DNA of 53,438 bases from Parendozoicomonas sp. Alg238-R29 (GCF_947331445.1 NZ_CAMZOG010000026.1:1-53438); one strand, 5' to 3'. Shown: positions 9,465 to 18,642, numbered from the stretch's first letter. Notes: a model not told the origin generated them from the sequence alone. Translations and numbers: made by a program.

Positions 9465-10061
9465 TTAATTCATGCCTGTATAGCCTGGAGTCGCCTGCAC
9501 TCTTTTTACCCAGGCCTGGATAGCAGAATATTTATTCAGATCAAAGCCGCCTTCATCAGCGACATGGGTATAGCCATACAGAGAGATATCAGCTGTAGAG
9601 ATTTTTCCACCAGCCAGAAACGGTGTTTGCTGTAACCGCTGCTCCATAATGCTCAAAGCTTTATTCCCCCCTTCCTGAAGATTCTCATACTCGTTCTTTC
9701 GATATTCAGGCATACCAAGGTACACATTGATATAGCGCGCAACGGCAATATAGGGTTCGTGGCTGTACTGTTCAAAAAACTGCCATTGCTGCACTTTTGC
9801 CAGAGTAAATGGATCCTGCGGCAGGAAATCTGAGCCATGGGCCAGATAGTTCAGGATTGCGTTTGATTCTGACAGACAACGCCCGTCTTCCAGTTCAAGA
9901 AGCGGAATTTTTCCTGATGATGTTTTTTGCAGAAACTCTTGCGTGCGGGTTTCACCCTTCATGATATCGAGAGCAACCCATTCATGAGGGGTATCTAGAA
10001 ATGAAGTCAGGAGTTTTATTTTGTAGCAGTTACCGGATTTTATATCACCGTAGATTTTCAT
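9465..10061 (-). CDS. Glutathione S-transferase family protein
   Basis: A cytoplasmic protein of 198 residues. The N-terminal thioredoxin-like domain contains the cis-proline/glutathione contact region SSGKIPLLELEDG and the SESNAI motif. The helical C-terminal domain has the conserved N-capping region FLAGGKISTADISL. Such enzymes conjugate glutathione to electrophiles or reduce peroxides; the substrate cannot be inferred. The start is well supported by GGAGGAG two bases before ATG. It stands alone between a regulator relic and the phospholipase cluster. Confidence 0.88.
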   Translation of the reverse strand: MKIYGDIKSGNCYKIKLLTSFLDTPHEWVALDIMKGETRTQEFLQKTSSGKIPLLELEDGRCLSESNAILNYLAHGSDFLPQDPFTLAKVQQWQFFEQYSHEPYIAVARYINVYLGMPEYRKNEYENLQEGGNKALSIMEQRLQQTPFLAGGKISTADISLYGYTHVADEGGFDLNKYSAIQAWVKRVQATPGYTGMN

Positions 10062-10174
10062 AACTCCTCCACTTCATTATTTTTTGCCACACTGCCAGAG
10101 ACATATCTGTTAGTAAAATCTCCCTTCAGCTTAAAGGTGGCTAACTACATTAATTAAACCTACCACCACCCCTT

Positions 10175-10786
10175 CTATTCATCACTCTTCTCGGAACCTA
10201 ACTGCCCGATCAATAATTGCTGTGCAGCTTTCAATTTTTCAAGCTTCTCTATCCCTTCCTGCAGTTGTTCTTCGTCCAGACCTAGCGCTCTAGCCTCTTC
10301 AATAGCCTTTTCTATTTCTGGAATACGTTCCACAGTTGCTGCGACAAAAGCCCGTTGCACCTGTTCTTCATTTCTTTGCTCGTAGGCCTGATATTGTTCG
10401 GGATTCGCCAACTCTTCCGCCGTGGGTAACTCTCGCTCCCAATCTCGCTCTACAAGCTTAGGGGCACGACTATCACCGTACAGCCGGGTCTGCTGTAAAG
10501 ATGCGATAGCGCTGGAATCAAAGTGATAAAGTGGCTCGGCTGCCAACGCTAACTCTTCTGGCTCATCTTTAACCGGAAGTTTATTGCCCTTAGAGGGTGA
10601 AGCTACCTGTAAATCACCAGCTGCAGATGGCGGAAGATCTACAGGGGCGTTTGCCATAGTTTCAAACTCCGGAGAAACAGCGACGATTACGTCGGGTGCA
10701 ATACTTTCTGAGGAGGACAGATTAAAACCAATAGCTGCGGCAACAGTTACAGCAACCAGTCCAGAACCAAAAATAATCTTACTCAT
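10175..10786 (-). CDS. Membrane-anchored protein of the phospholipase C cluster, function unknown
   Basis: A protein of 203 residues. Residues 5-22 form an N-terminal signal anchor. A Pro/Ser/Glu-rich linker follows, and the last 60 residues are an acidic, charged helical region likely to form a coiled coil (EIEKAIEEARALGLDEEQLQ). No domain was recognised. It is the third gene of a minus-strand unit, 34 bases after a PpiC-type foldase and behind a secreted phospholipase C. This suggests a periplasmic helper, for example a chaperone or steric partner of the phospholipase (inference from position only). Confidence 0.6.
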   Translation of the reverse strand: MSKIIFGSGLVAVTVAAAIGFNLSSSESIAPDVIVAVSPEFETMANAPVDLPPSAAGDLQVASPSKGNKLPVKDEPEELALAAEPLYHFDSSAIASLQQTRLYGDSRAPKLVERDWERELPTAEELANPEQYQAYEQRNEEQVQRAFVAATVERIPEIEKAIEEARALGLDEEQLQEGIEKLEKLKAAQQLLIGQLGSEKSDE

Positions 10787-10820
10787 AAACAGTTGTTTCT
10801 CTCATGAGCGTGCCGCGCGA

Positions 10821-12146
10821 TTAAAGATTTTTGCTTATTTCAGGGTTTATCTGCACATCATATTGCTCACGCAGAAAACTCAACAATTCATGATACCCTG
10901 CTTTAGCCTTCTCAAGCGCAATCTCCTTTCCCGCAATATATCGGACTGTTTCACTATTAGGGTTGTGGAAACCTGATTTTTGCTTATCAACCAGAACAAT
11001 CTCCCAGAAGGGGGTATCTCCCGGGCTGCGCACAGGTTTTGATACGACACCAACCTTTTGCATATAAGCCACGCTTTCTAACCAGCCAGGAGTCTTGGAT
11101 GTTCTTTCCAGCCAGCCAAGGTCGCCTGGTTGCGGCAAGGTTTTATCATCCGCTATGGAGTATTTCTTAACCGCGTCTGAAAAGGCAAGGCCATCTTTGA
11201 GCTCTTTGTACACCGCATCAGCTTTCTCCTGACTGTCCAGACGAATATGCCGGCCTTTAACAGCTGTCAGTCGAATAAAATCTTCTTTGTTGGCCTGGAA
11301 GTATTCAAGAATTTCATCCTGCGTAACTTTCTCTATCCATTGCCTCAGCCCTTTATTATCACTGTGCATAACATTGTAGAGGCCAAGTTTTTTCTCTACA
11401 GCCACGCGCGCAACCCGATCGCTAACTGCTGTTTTCAAAGACGTCACATCATCCGGGCTTAACTCTGATCGAGACTCCAACCACCACAGACTGAAACGCT
11501 CCGCCAGTTCAAGCCGGGCTTGTTTATCCACAAAAACCATATCACCACGCGTCAGCGCAATCTTTCCCTGAATATTCTGGGACTGGTAAAGATCGTAGAG
11601 AGATACAGAACCTCCAGCGTTCTCCTCAAACTGATACTGCAACACATTCACAGTTTTCATCTGCTGTTGCTGTTCTTCGGAGGCGTGATAGCCCAGTAAT
11701 GAGCTCTTTCGGAATATTGCTTCGAGCTGTTTGGGTAGCTGCTTGTTATGACCAATGACCAGGCCTGCAAAACCTTCAGGTTTGCTCTCCAGCCATGCTT
11801 CCATGTCCTGACCATATAACTGACGAGCCAATACAGACAAACGGTTACGTATGGTTTCTTCATTCTGGAAGCCAACGCTTTCTTTAACCGATAAATCAAA
11901 CTCCGTCAGGGAAAGTGCAAGCAAACGATTATTTACCAGTTCCTCCAAGACACTGGCACGGGTCTGCCTCATGTCCTGCCGACGGGCTTTGGCAAGAATC
12001 ATATCCAGGCTTTTTACCGTGAAAGGAGACTGCTCTACAACAGCAGCAAGAGATGGGTTTTTGAGATCATATCGGACTTCGGCCTGAGCAGAAGCGATCG
12101 AAAATACGACACCCACAACACACAATGCAGTTCTTATTCTTTGCAT
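10821..12146 (-). CDS. Periplasmic peptidyl-prolyl isomerase, PpiC/SurA type
   Basis: About 441 residues. A signal peptide (MQRIRTALCVVGVV...AQA) is followed by a SurA-like helical N-terminal region. A parvulin domain near residues 285-385 shows KGRHIRLDSQEKADAVYKEL, FSDAVKKYS and the GDLGWLER core. It is expected to assist folding of exported proteins. It sits between a secreted phospholipase C and a small anchored protein on the same strand, so the phospholipase is its likely client. The frame extends to an ATG at 12161, but the ATG at 12146 gives the better signal peptide. Confidence 0.85.
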   Translation of the reverse strand: MQRIRTALCVVGVVFSIASAQAEVRYDLKNPSLAAVVEQSPFTVKSLDMILAKARRQDMRQTRASVLEELVNNRLLALSLTEFDLSVKESVGFQNEETIRNRLSVLARQLYGQDMEAWLESKPEGFAGLVIGHNKQLPKQLEAIFRKSSLLGYHASEEQQQQMKTVNVLQYQFEENAGGSVSLYDLYQSQNIQGKIALTRGDMVFVDKQARLELAERFSLWWLESRSELSPDDVTSLKTAVSDRVARVAVEKKLGLYNVMHSDNKGLRQWIEKVTQDEILEYFQANKEDFIRLTAVKGRHIRLDSQEKADAVYKELKDGLAFSDAVKKYSIADDKTLPQPGDLGWLERTSKTPGWLESVAYMQKVGVVSKPVRSPGDTPFWEIVLVDKQKSGFHNPNSETVRYIAGKEIALEKAKAGYHELLSFLREQYDVQINPEISKNL

Positions 12147-12223
12147 GGACTTCACAACCATCAACGAAATAATCTAACAGACAGATAAGCCCATAAGGCT
12201 TACCTGCCCAGATACCTCTCGGA

Positions 12224-13243
12224 TCAGAAACGATCCGCCGCATGGTTTAGAATGTGTACAGTCATTGCTATTGCGTGGGGAATCATTTTTTTGGCGACCT
12301 CCACACGATCACCGTGATCATTACTGCTCAACACGATGCCACCATTCTGGTAGGAGTAAGCGCCTCCCTCTGTGAGGGTGCCACGAATTTCACGATTGCC
12401 CGGCACGGGAGGGGTAATATCCAGCAGTGCAGTTTCAACTAACCCACTGTCGTTCAGGTTTTCTGAATCGTAATAGTCAGCAACCCAAGCTTCCCAACCA
12501 CCATGACTATGGGCAGATGTTACCCAAGTATGGTGAGGTTGTAACAAGTCTGTGGTATGCAGTGCAAAGCCAAGTGTTTGCGCAGAAGGCTGATCCCAGA
12601 ACTGGTTGTACCAGTACTGACCCAGATTATCGATAGGCTGGAAGGCCGCCTCTTCAAAGTCTTCATACATATCTTTGCTGGAATACGACTCAAGACGATA
12701 GTTTGCTTCGGTAACCCCGTAACTGTTGTACTCAGAATCTTCCCGGCCAAACCAACCCCTCATACCACCCCTGCCATCATCCAGGTGGTCGCTATTCAAC
12801 CAACCGGCCAACATATTGTCTTCGAGCCCTGGGTTCGGCATTAAGTCGTAGTTATATCCACCAATGTCATTACCATGAACATCCGCGCCGCGGGAATGAT
12901 TCTGGAAGTGCCACCAGGCGGTATAAGTCGCGACAAAGGAACCAATACCCCAAACCGGTGCCTGAACACAGTCTCCTGTGATGGCACCGCAGATATAAGT
13001 GTCTTCAAAATCATCCACATCATAAGCGCCCTGGCCAACAGCATTGGCAAACTCATCAATGGTATACCCGGCCGCCTCGGCAGCGGCCTTCAACCGGTTG
13101 TAGTTAGTTGTTTCAGGGTTGGCGGCCATGTAACTGACAGCATCAATAACAATGCGCTTATGAGTTTCCTGAGTAAAAGCTGAGGCATTAGCTGCACAAA
13201 CGGCAAGAGCTACGGCAGACGCCGCATGGAGGTACTTCTTCAT
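12224..13243 (-). CDS. Secreted zinc-dependent phospholipase C (PLC/P1 nuclease family)
   Basis: A protein of 339 residues with a clear signal peptide (cleavage after ASA at about 22). The mature protein begins FTQETHKRIVIDA and carries the histidine/aspartate pattern of the zinc-dependent phospholipase C/S1-P1 nuclease family: WWHFQN, then GFALHTTDLLQPHHTW (H-x3-D-x3-Q-P-x-H), and a late H-x3-M-x-V-x-I-L-N-H helix. Related enzymes of Pseudomonas and Legionella cleave phosphatidylcholine and damage host membranes. It is first in a three-gene unit and has an RBS-like GGTGGA ahead of the ATG. Nuclease activity cannot be excluded from sequence alone. Confidence 0.8.
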   Translation of the reverse strand: MKKYLHAASAVALAVCAANASAFTQETHKRIVIDAVSYMAANPETTNYNRLKAAAEAAGYTIDEFANAVGQGAYDVDDFEDTYICGAITGDCVQAPVWGIGSFVATYTAWWHFQNHSRGADVHGNDIGGYNYDLMPNPGLEDNMLAGWLNSDHLDDGRGGMRGWFGREDSEYNSYGVTEANYRLESYSSKDMYEDFEEAAFQPIDNLGQYWYNQFWDQPSAQTLGFALHTTDLLQPHHTWVTSAHSHGGWEAWVADYYDSENLNDSGLVETALLDITPPVPGNREIRGTLTEGGAYSYQNGGIVLSSNDHGDRVEVAKKMIPHAIAMTVHILNHAADRF

Positions 13244-13285
13244 GATCCACCCTGTTTTTTTGTAGTTTTAGGTCAAGGTTCATGC

Positions 13286-13294
13286 ATTATAACA
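13286..13294 (-). promoter_or_regulatory. Extended -10 promoter of the phospholipase C unit
   Basis: On the minus strand TGTTATAAT, an extended -10 box, lies about 45 bases before the phospholipase start codon. No good -35 hexamer is visible, which is common with TGn-extended promoters. Confidence 0.4.
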
Positions 13295-13435
13295 GTGCAG
13301 ACATACAGAGTTTATTGGCACGAGTGACGGGCAACACACAAAATTAAAGCAGCCTGCCTAACAACCAGGTTATACGAAGAGGCTTCTGTATTCTGTTAAA
13401 TGCTCTTGTTTTTATTCACAACAAGAGATTTCATT

Positions 13436-14224
13436 ATGCAAGCGACAGCCTCTTCCACACCCGTTGCTACGGTGAAACACGATTTTATCCAACGGTTACA
13501 AAAAGGAGAACAACCCAAAGCTTTCAACCGGGCGGTCGCAGAAGCTGCAGTGGACATTGCCAGGGCCTGTCATCAGAAAGGAGATAGAGACCGTACATTA
13601 CGGTTTGCAGTTCCTCAGTACGATGAAATCGAAGTCGAGGCAATGGCAAAAAAGCTGATCATTAACCATCAGCCAGCAAATTTGAGAAGTGGCACTTTAG
13701 GTAGTACCTGCACTCAGGCTCAAAACAAGATACATTCATCATTTCATGCTCACCCTGAATGCAGAGAGTATGCAGTAGACTGCCTATTAAATACTCATCA
13801 CAAAAAAATCGCAGACAAAATTATCGAGACTTTTGAATCACAGGATGGTTTTAAAAACGGTACGAATTCCCTCCTTACTTCCCATAAGTTTGTAAAAAAC
13901 TGTGAACTACAACAGCTATCAGTTTCATTTGACGAAGAAAAACAATCATTATCAATACATTCAATATTCTATGCTTCTGTTTTCACTTTTAAGGATGACA
14001 CCATTGCAGAAGCCAAAGCCTATACGCAGATTGATATCCCGCGATATCACATAAAACTCATGCTTGACCTTAAAGAGGGAAAGGTTAATCCCGTGGCTTC
14101 ATGCATGTTCGCTACAGAGGATTCATGGGACTACCTGTTGAATGAAACAACAGAGGATTCACCGTATCTAAAAGAGATGAAACCGAACCCTGTTCATAGT
14201 GTTGAGTCAGAAGAACAAACATAG
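13436..14224 (+). CDS. Unknown protein, AT-rich, effector-like
   Basis: A protein of 262 residues with no signal peptide, membrane segment or family I recognise. The N-terminal third is helical (FIQRLQKGEQPKAFNRAVAE). The central part has scattered Cys and His, and the C-terminus is acidic. The frame opens at 13400, but the ATG at 13436 is preceded by AAGAGA at proper distance, so that start is preferred. It lies just upstream of the Josephin-like gene on the same strand. Both are visibly AT-richer than the surrounding pst and TRAP genes, which suggests they arrived together. Function cannot be inferred. Confidence 0.55.
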   Translation: MQATASSTPVATVKHDFIQRLQKGEQPKAFNRAVAEAAVDIARACHQKGDRDRTLRFAVPQYDEIEVEAMAKKLIINHQPANLRSGTLGSTCTQAQNKIHSSFHAHPECREYAVDCLLNTHHKKIADKIIETFESQDGFKNGTNSLLTSHKFVKNCELQQLSVSFDEEKQSLSIHSIFYASVFTFKDDTIAEAKAYTQIDIPRYHIKLMLDLKEGKVNPVASCMFATEDSWDYLLNETTEDSPYLKEMKPNPVHSVESEEQT

Positions 14225-14288
14225 TTGTTATGGAAACCAGTCAGGAGTTCTTTAAAAATACAAATAATATGATTACAGAGGTTTTCCC

Positions 14289-15458
14289 ATGCTAGCCGAG
14301 TCAATATCAGCCGGGAGTCACAACAGCCATAGATCTGGCCCATCATCTGACTCCCAATGTCATACAGGGTGCTACCAAGGTAGAGGCACAAGCTCGTGCA
14401 CAGGAACGTGCCATATACCTCAGGAACAGCAATTTCGTCCACCCCATCAGCTTAGAACCTGTGCAAATATGGCTGACGAAGATGGGGAAGCCGTTAGTCG
14501 CAATAACAAAGAGGTTACTCTGGAAACTCTTAGCAATGCACTGACAGATATTCTATCCAAAGCCACAATTTCTGATGAAAGCGACATCGAAAACCTGATT
14601 GATAAACTTATAATATGCACTTCAGGTTTTCAGAATGATCTACTGTCACTCTACCCAGATGCCTCTGAACGAGCCAGAGTACTGAGTGATCATTTAACCA
14701 GCTGGCATTCCCATCATATTTTTCATTTAGGAGAGATGTTTACTCCTGAACTTGCAGCGATTTTAAATACGCGTTTAGAGGAAAATTTCACCGCTGTTAC
14801 TAACAGTATGATAGAAACAAAGTGCTCTCACTCTGTAAATGAGAAAGCTGTGCCTCTAGCAAGTCGCTCAAGATTGCCTGCAACAAATTCAACACCCAGG
14901 CAAACGCAACCTCACCCAGCCACCAACTCAACACAGAAGTTTTATATCGAGCGGCAACAAAGTTTACAGTGCGGAAGACACGCTATAAATGCTTACTACC
15001 AAAAAGGCATTTTGCCTTATTGGTATGACTTTGAGAATATGGACCCAGTGGGGATCCTTAATAATATGCGTAATATTGAAACCCAGAGAGGTCTGAGCTC
15101 TCACCTGTCCTTATATCAATTCAACCTAATGGAATCACAGCAAGATGAGCCGCTCTCTACTCCTTTCGTTCAGAGAAAAGAGACGCCTAAAAACTTTGAT
15201 AATGCGAACTGCAAGAGGCTAATCCTATCCATGGAGAACCATCATGTCTGTTTTTTAAGAGGGCATGATAACGAATGGTATCTACTGGACAGCCAAAACC
15301 ATCAGCACGCACAAAAGATGAAGCCGTCTGAATATATAGCGAACCGTAGAAAAAACTATTCCGATGCTGAATATCTTGCGGCAACGTCACGAGGTACTGT
15401 TAATGTTATCTGTGATAACGGCGCAGGTTTTCTTACTGGTTGGAAGATTCTATTGTAA
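14289..15458 (+). CDS. Josephin-like cysteine protease (putative deubiquitinase effector)
   Basis: A protein of 389 residues. Residues 217-345 resemble the Josephin domain of ataxin-3: FYIERQQSLQCGRHAIN gives Q223 and C228 with the family's Q-x4-C spacing. Later, HHVCFLRGHDNEWYLLDS gives H319, W330 and D334 with the same H-x10-W-x3-N/D spacing as ataxin-3 H119, W130, N134. The enzyme would hydrolyse ubiquitin-type isopeptide bonds in a host cell. There is no signal peptide. The first 60 residues are Ser/His/Cys/Gln-rich and look like out-of-frame translation, although AGAGG precedes the ATG. An alternative start is the ATG at 14469. The N-terminal structure is uncertain. Confidence 0.7.
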   Translation: MLAESISAGSHNSHRSGPSSDSQCHTGCYQGRGTSSCTGTCHIPQEQQFRPPHQLRTCANMADEDGEAVSRNNKEVTLETLSNALTDILSKATISDESDIENLIDKLIICTSGFQNDLLSLYPDASERARVLSDHLTSWHSHHIFHLGEMFTPELAAILNTRLEENFTAVTNSMIETKCSHSVNEKAVPLASRSRLPATNSTPRQTQPHPATNSTQKFYIERQQSLQCGRHAINAYYQKGILPYWYDFENMDPVGILNNMRNIETQRGLSSHLSLYQFNLMESQQDEPLSTPFVQRKETPKNFDNANCKRLILSMENHHVCFLRGHDNEWYLLDSQNHQHAQKMKPSEYIANRRKNYSDAEYLAATSRGTVNVICDNGAGFLTGWKILL

Positions 15459-15488
15459 AAGGCCGGTGCCTATAGACACCGGCCTTTT
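15457..15488. terminator. Bidirectional terminator between the Josephin-like gene and pstS
   Basis: A perfect 12-bp stem (AAAAGGCCGGTG/CACCGGCCTTTT) with an 8-base loop. A-tracts and T-tracts on both sides let it serve both converging genes. Confidence 0.85.
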
Positions 15489-15510
15489 ATTGGTACTGGT
15501 CAGGTTCTGA

Positions 15511-16497
15511 TTACAAACCCAGAGCCGCCAGCTGCTTATCGACAACCTTGGACGGCAGTGGAATGTAACCATCCTTCACAACAACTTCTTGCCCCTGCTG
15601 AGAGAGCACCAGCTTCAGGAACTCACGTTCGATAGGAGCCAGAGGCTTGTTAGGCTGTTTGTTCACGTAAACATACAAGAAACGAGACAGTGGATAAGTG
15701 CCGTTTACAGCATTGTCTGGGTTAGCTTCTACGAAAGCCTGACCTTCCTTCTTGGCCAGAGGCACGGTACGTACGCTGGAAGTCTTGTAGCCGATACCTG
15801 AGTAGCCAATACCGTTCAGGGAAGCCGATACAGACTGAACAACAGAAGCAGAACCTGGCTGCTCGTTTACGTTGTTCTTGTAATCTCCCTTACACAGAGC
15901 CTTCTTCTTGAAGTAACCGTAAGTACCGGATACAGAGTTACGACCGTACAGTTGAACGTCACGACCAGCCCATGGACCAGTCAAACCAGCGTCGCCCCAG
16001 GCGTTAATGGCTTTGTCGTTGCCACACTTCAGAGTGGAGGAGAACACGGCATCAACCTGAGCCATGGTCATACCTTTAATGGGGTTATCCTTGTTGACGA
16101 ATACCGCCAGGGCATCGATGGCAACAGGAACGGCCGTTGGCTTGTAACCAAATTTCTTTTCGAAAGCAGCCAGTTCCTTGTCCTTCATCTTACGGCTCAT
16201 GGGGCCGAGGTTAGACGTTCCTTCCGTCAGAGCAGGTGGTGCAGTAGAAGAACCTGCAGCCTGAATCTGGATATTTACATTAGGGTAAGTGCGCTTGAAG
16301 TCTTCAGCCCACAGAGTCATCAGGTTAGCCAGAGTATCTGAACCAACGCTGGACAGGTTGCCGGAAACACCGCTGGCCTTGGTGTAAGTTGGAATGTCTG
16401 CATCCACCTTACTGGCTTGGGCGTTAAAAGAGACGCTGGCAGCTGCCAGAGTCAGAGCAGTCGCCATACTCTTCAGAGAGAGTGACTTCATAATCAT
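15511..16497 (-). CDS. pstS: Phosphate ABC transporter substrate-binding protein PstS
   Basis: The periplasmic phosphate-binding protein that feeds PstCA. With the preferred start it has 328 residues: a signal peptide ending ASVSFNAQA, then the phosphate-binding fold with [17 protein letters not shown], the [10 protein letters not shown] loop and [12 protein letters not shown]. The upstream ATG-like codons at 16533 lack a ribosome site, whereas GGGAG precedes ATG 16497. The gene is separated from pstCAB-phoU by about 6.5 kb of unrelated genes but has its own Pho box. Confidence 0.95.
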   Translation of the reverse strand: MIMKSLSLKSMATALTLAAASVSFNAQASKVDADIPTYTKASGVSGNLSSVGSDTLANLMTLWAEDFKRTYPNVNIQIQAAGSSTAPPALTEGTSNLGPMSRKMKDKELAAFEKKFGYKPTAVPVAIDALAVFVNKDNPIKGMTMAQVDAVFSSTLKCGNDKAINAWGDAGLTGPWAGRDVQLYGRNSVSGTYGYFKKKALCKGDYKNNVNEQPGSASVVQSVSASLNGIGYSGIGYKTSSVRTVPLAKKEGQAFVEANPDNAVNGTYPLSRFLYVYVNKQPNKPLAPIEREFLKLVLSQQGQEVVVKDGYIPLPSKVVDKQLAALGL

Positions 16498-16569
16498 TGT
16501 TAGCTCCCAGTGTTTGTCTGTTTTTATGTACATCTTGATACGGGATCAGTATCTGCACCTTTGATGACA

Positions 16570-16603
16570 AATATATGAATGGTTTGTTACAGAAATGCTA
16601 CAG
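16570..16603 (-). promoter_or_regulatory. Pho box and -10 of pstS
   Basis: The minus strand reads CTGTAGCATTTCTGTAACA (16603-16585), two CTGT-type repeats 11 bases apart that match the PhoB box closely. After 9 bases comes TATATT (16575-16570) as the -10, the usual arrangement in which PhoB replaces a -35. Confidence 0.8.
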
Positions 16604-16648
16604 CAGAAAAATTGCGGGAGTTGAAGGCGCCTATTCTGGCAATTGACC

Positions 16649-16677
16649 TTAATTACCTAAACAACTAGCGGTATACT
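16649..16677 (+). promoter_or_regulatory. Possible promoter of the TRAP transporter genes
   Basis: TTAATT and TATACT are separated by 17 bases, 23 bases ahead of the dctQ start. The -35 is poor, so this is only a candidate. Confidence 0.3.
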
Positions 16678-16699
16678 GCGCCCCATAATAATAACGAAC

Positions 16700-17275
16700 A
16701 TGCGGAGCGTTTACGTGTCAGCTTTTTCACACGGTGCTCGACAAATCATAAGGTCTATTGATAATTTCACAGAAACGACCGGCCGCACTATCTCCTGGCT
16801 AAACATCGCCCTCATGATCACAATCTGCGCTGTGGTCTTTATTCGCTACGTACTGAATCTGGGCTCCATTGCTCTTCAAGAACTATCCGTTTATATCCAC
16901 GCAACAATCTTTCTCGGCGCCTGTGCCTACACATTGCGGCACGATGGACATGTTCGTGTTGATATTTTTTATAGAAAATTCAGCCCTCGAACTAAAGGCC
17001 TGATTGATGCCAGTGGCTCAATCCTGTTTCTAATACCAGTCTGCCTGTTTATCGGGTTTATAAGCTGGGAATATGTGGAAAGATCCTGGGCTTTAAAAGA
17101 AACCTCTCACGATCCAGGTGGCCTGCCAGCAGTCTTCCTTCTGAAAAGCCTGATCCTGTTTCTGGCTGGCACACTCCTTATTCAGGGTTTGGCCGAGTTC
17201 CTGCGCGGATTACTGACCTTTACCAATCACAAAACACCCGAACATCCTGAAAAACACCTGAAGGAGGCTGCATGA
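16700..17275 (+). CDS. TRAP transporter small permease (DctQ family)
   Basis: A protein of 191 residues with four predicted membrane helices and the DctQ-type pattern in the middle (ALQELSVYIHATIFLGACAYTLRHDGHVRVDIFY). Together with the next gene, which it overlaps by four bases (ATGA), it forms the membrane part of a tripartite, sodium-driven uptake system for organic acids. The usual periplasmic binding protein gene is not adjacent, so the substrate cannot be named. Confidence 0.9.
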   Translation: MRSVYVSAFSHGARQIIRSIDNFTETTGRTISWLNIALMITICAVVFIRYVLNLGSIALQELSVYIHATIFLGACAYTLRHDGHVRVDIFYRKFSPRTKGLIDASGSILFLIPVCLFIGFISWEYVERSWALKETSHDPGGLPAVFLLKSLILFLAGTLLIQGLAEFLRGLLTFTNHKTPEHPEKHLKEAA

Positions 17276-18642
17276 TGGAATACATGCCTCTGTTTATGTT
17301 TGCCGCCATTTGCTTTGTATTAATAGCAGGTTACCCGGTTGCCTTCTCTCTGGCGGGTACAGCTCTGGCTTTTGCCGGATTTGGGGTGTTAACCGGTAGC
17401 TTTGAAGCCACTTTTTTCAACGCTCTTCCCAGCCGTTTGTTTGGAGTAATGACAAACCAGACCTTAATGGCTGTTCCGCTGTTTGTATTGATGGGCGTTA
17501 TGCTGGAGAAGTCCCGGGTTGCAGAAGATCTTCTGGATAATATGGCCCGCTTGTTTGGTCGCCTCCGTGGCGGGCTGGGAGTTTCTGTAACTCTGGTCGG
17601 AATGTTGCTTGCAGCCAGCACTGGCATTGTTGGTGCTACCGTCGTGACTATGGGTCTGCTCTCTCTGCCGACAATGTTACGCAGAGGCTATGACCCGACT
17701 TTGGCGACCGGAACAATCTGTGCAACCGGGACACTCGGACAAATCATTCCACCATCTATCGCACTTGTACTGCTCGGGGATGTTCTCTCCAGCGCTTACC
17801 AGCAAGCACAATTGAAACAGGGTATTTTTTCTCCCGATACAGTATCAGTGGGTGATCTGTTCGTTGGTGCCCTGATTCCTGGTCTGATTCTGGTAGTGAT
17901 GTACATCAGTTATCTGCTTATTATCAGTTTTTTAAAACCTGAAAAATGCCCGCCGGTGGATGAGGACCATCTAAAGGTGTATCTACCCGGCCTGCTGAAA
18001 AGCCTCGCCCCACCAATGATATTGATCGCATTCGTACTGGGTTCAATTCTCACGGGTATCGCCACTCCCACAGAGGCGGCAGGTGTAGGTGCATTAGGTG
18101 CTAGTCTTTTAGCTCTTTTTAAGCGTCAGATGACTTTTACTCAACTTTCCGATGTTGTCACCAGCACGACTCGCATTACCTGTATGGTCTTTATGATTCT
18201 GATCGGCGCGTCTATTTTCTCGCTGGTGTTCCGCGGCTATGGCGGAGAAGAGTTAATTCACTCTCTCTTTGAAAGCCTGCCCGGTGGTGTGTTTGGTGCC
18301 ACTCTGGTGGTTATGCTGGTGATCTTCGTTCTTGGTTTTATTCTCGACTTTATTGAGATTACTTTCGTCGTTGTTCCCATTGTTGGGCCAGTATTACTGG
18401 CAATGGGGCTTGACCCTGTATGGCTTGGCATTATGATTGCCATAAACTTGCAGACATCATTTTTGACACCACCCTTCGGGTTTGCGCTGTTTTATCTGCG
18501 AGGCGTCGCTCCGGAGACAATAAAAACAACAGATATTTATCGTGGCGTAGCTCCGTTCATTGTCATTCAGCTGACCCTACTAGGATTACTAGCTGGCTGG
18601 CCGGAGCTGGCAACATGGTTGCCAGACAAACTGTATGGGTAA
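17272..18642 (+). CDS. TRAP transporter large permease (DctM family)
   Basis: A protein of 456 residues with about 12 membrane helices and the family signatures GATVVTMGLLSLPTMLRRGYD, GTLGQIIPPSIALVLLGD and TPTEAAGVGALGA. It forms the transport channel with the DctQ protein encoded just upstream, and the 4-base overlap indicates coupled translation. No DctP-type binding protein is nearby; one from elsewhere in the genome must supply substrate. Confidence 0.93.
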   Translation: MMEYMPLFMFAAICFVLIAGYPVAFSLAGTALAFAGFGVLTGSFEATFFNALPSRLFGVMTNQTLMAVPLFVLMGVMLEKSRVAEDLLDNMARLFGRLRGGLGVSVTLVGMLLAASTGIVGATVVTMGLLSLPTMLRRGYDPTLATGTICATGTLGQIIPPSIALVLLGDVLSSAYQQAQLKQGIFSPDTVSVGDLFVGALIPGLILVVMYISYLLIISFLKPEKCPPVDEDHLKVYLPGLLKSLAPPMILIAFVLGSILTGIATPTEAAGVGALGASLLALFKRQMTFTQLSDVVTSTTRITCMVFMILIGASIFSLVFRGYGGEELIHSLFESLPGGVFGATLVVMLVIFVLGFILDFIEITFVVVPIVGPVLLAMGLDPVWLGIMIAINLQTSFLTPPFGFALFYLRGVAPETIKTTDIYRGVAPFIVIQLTLLGLLAGWPELATWLPDKLYG

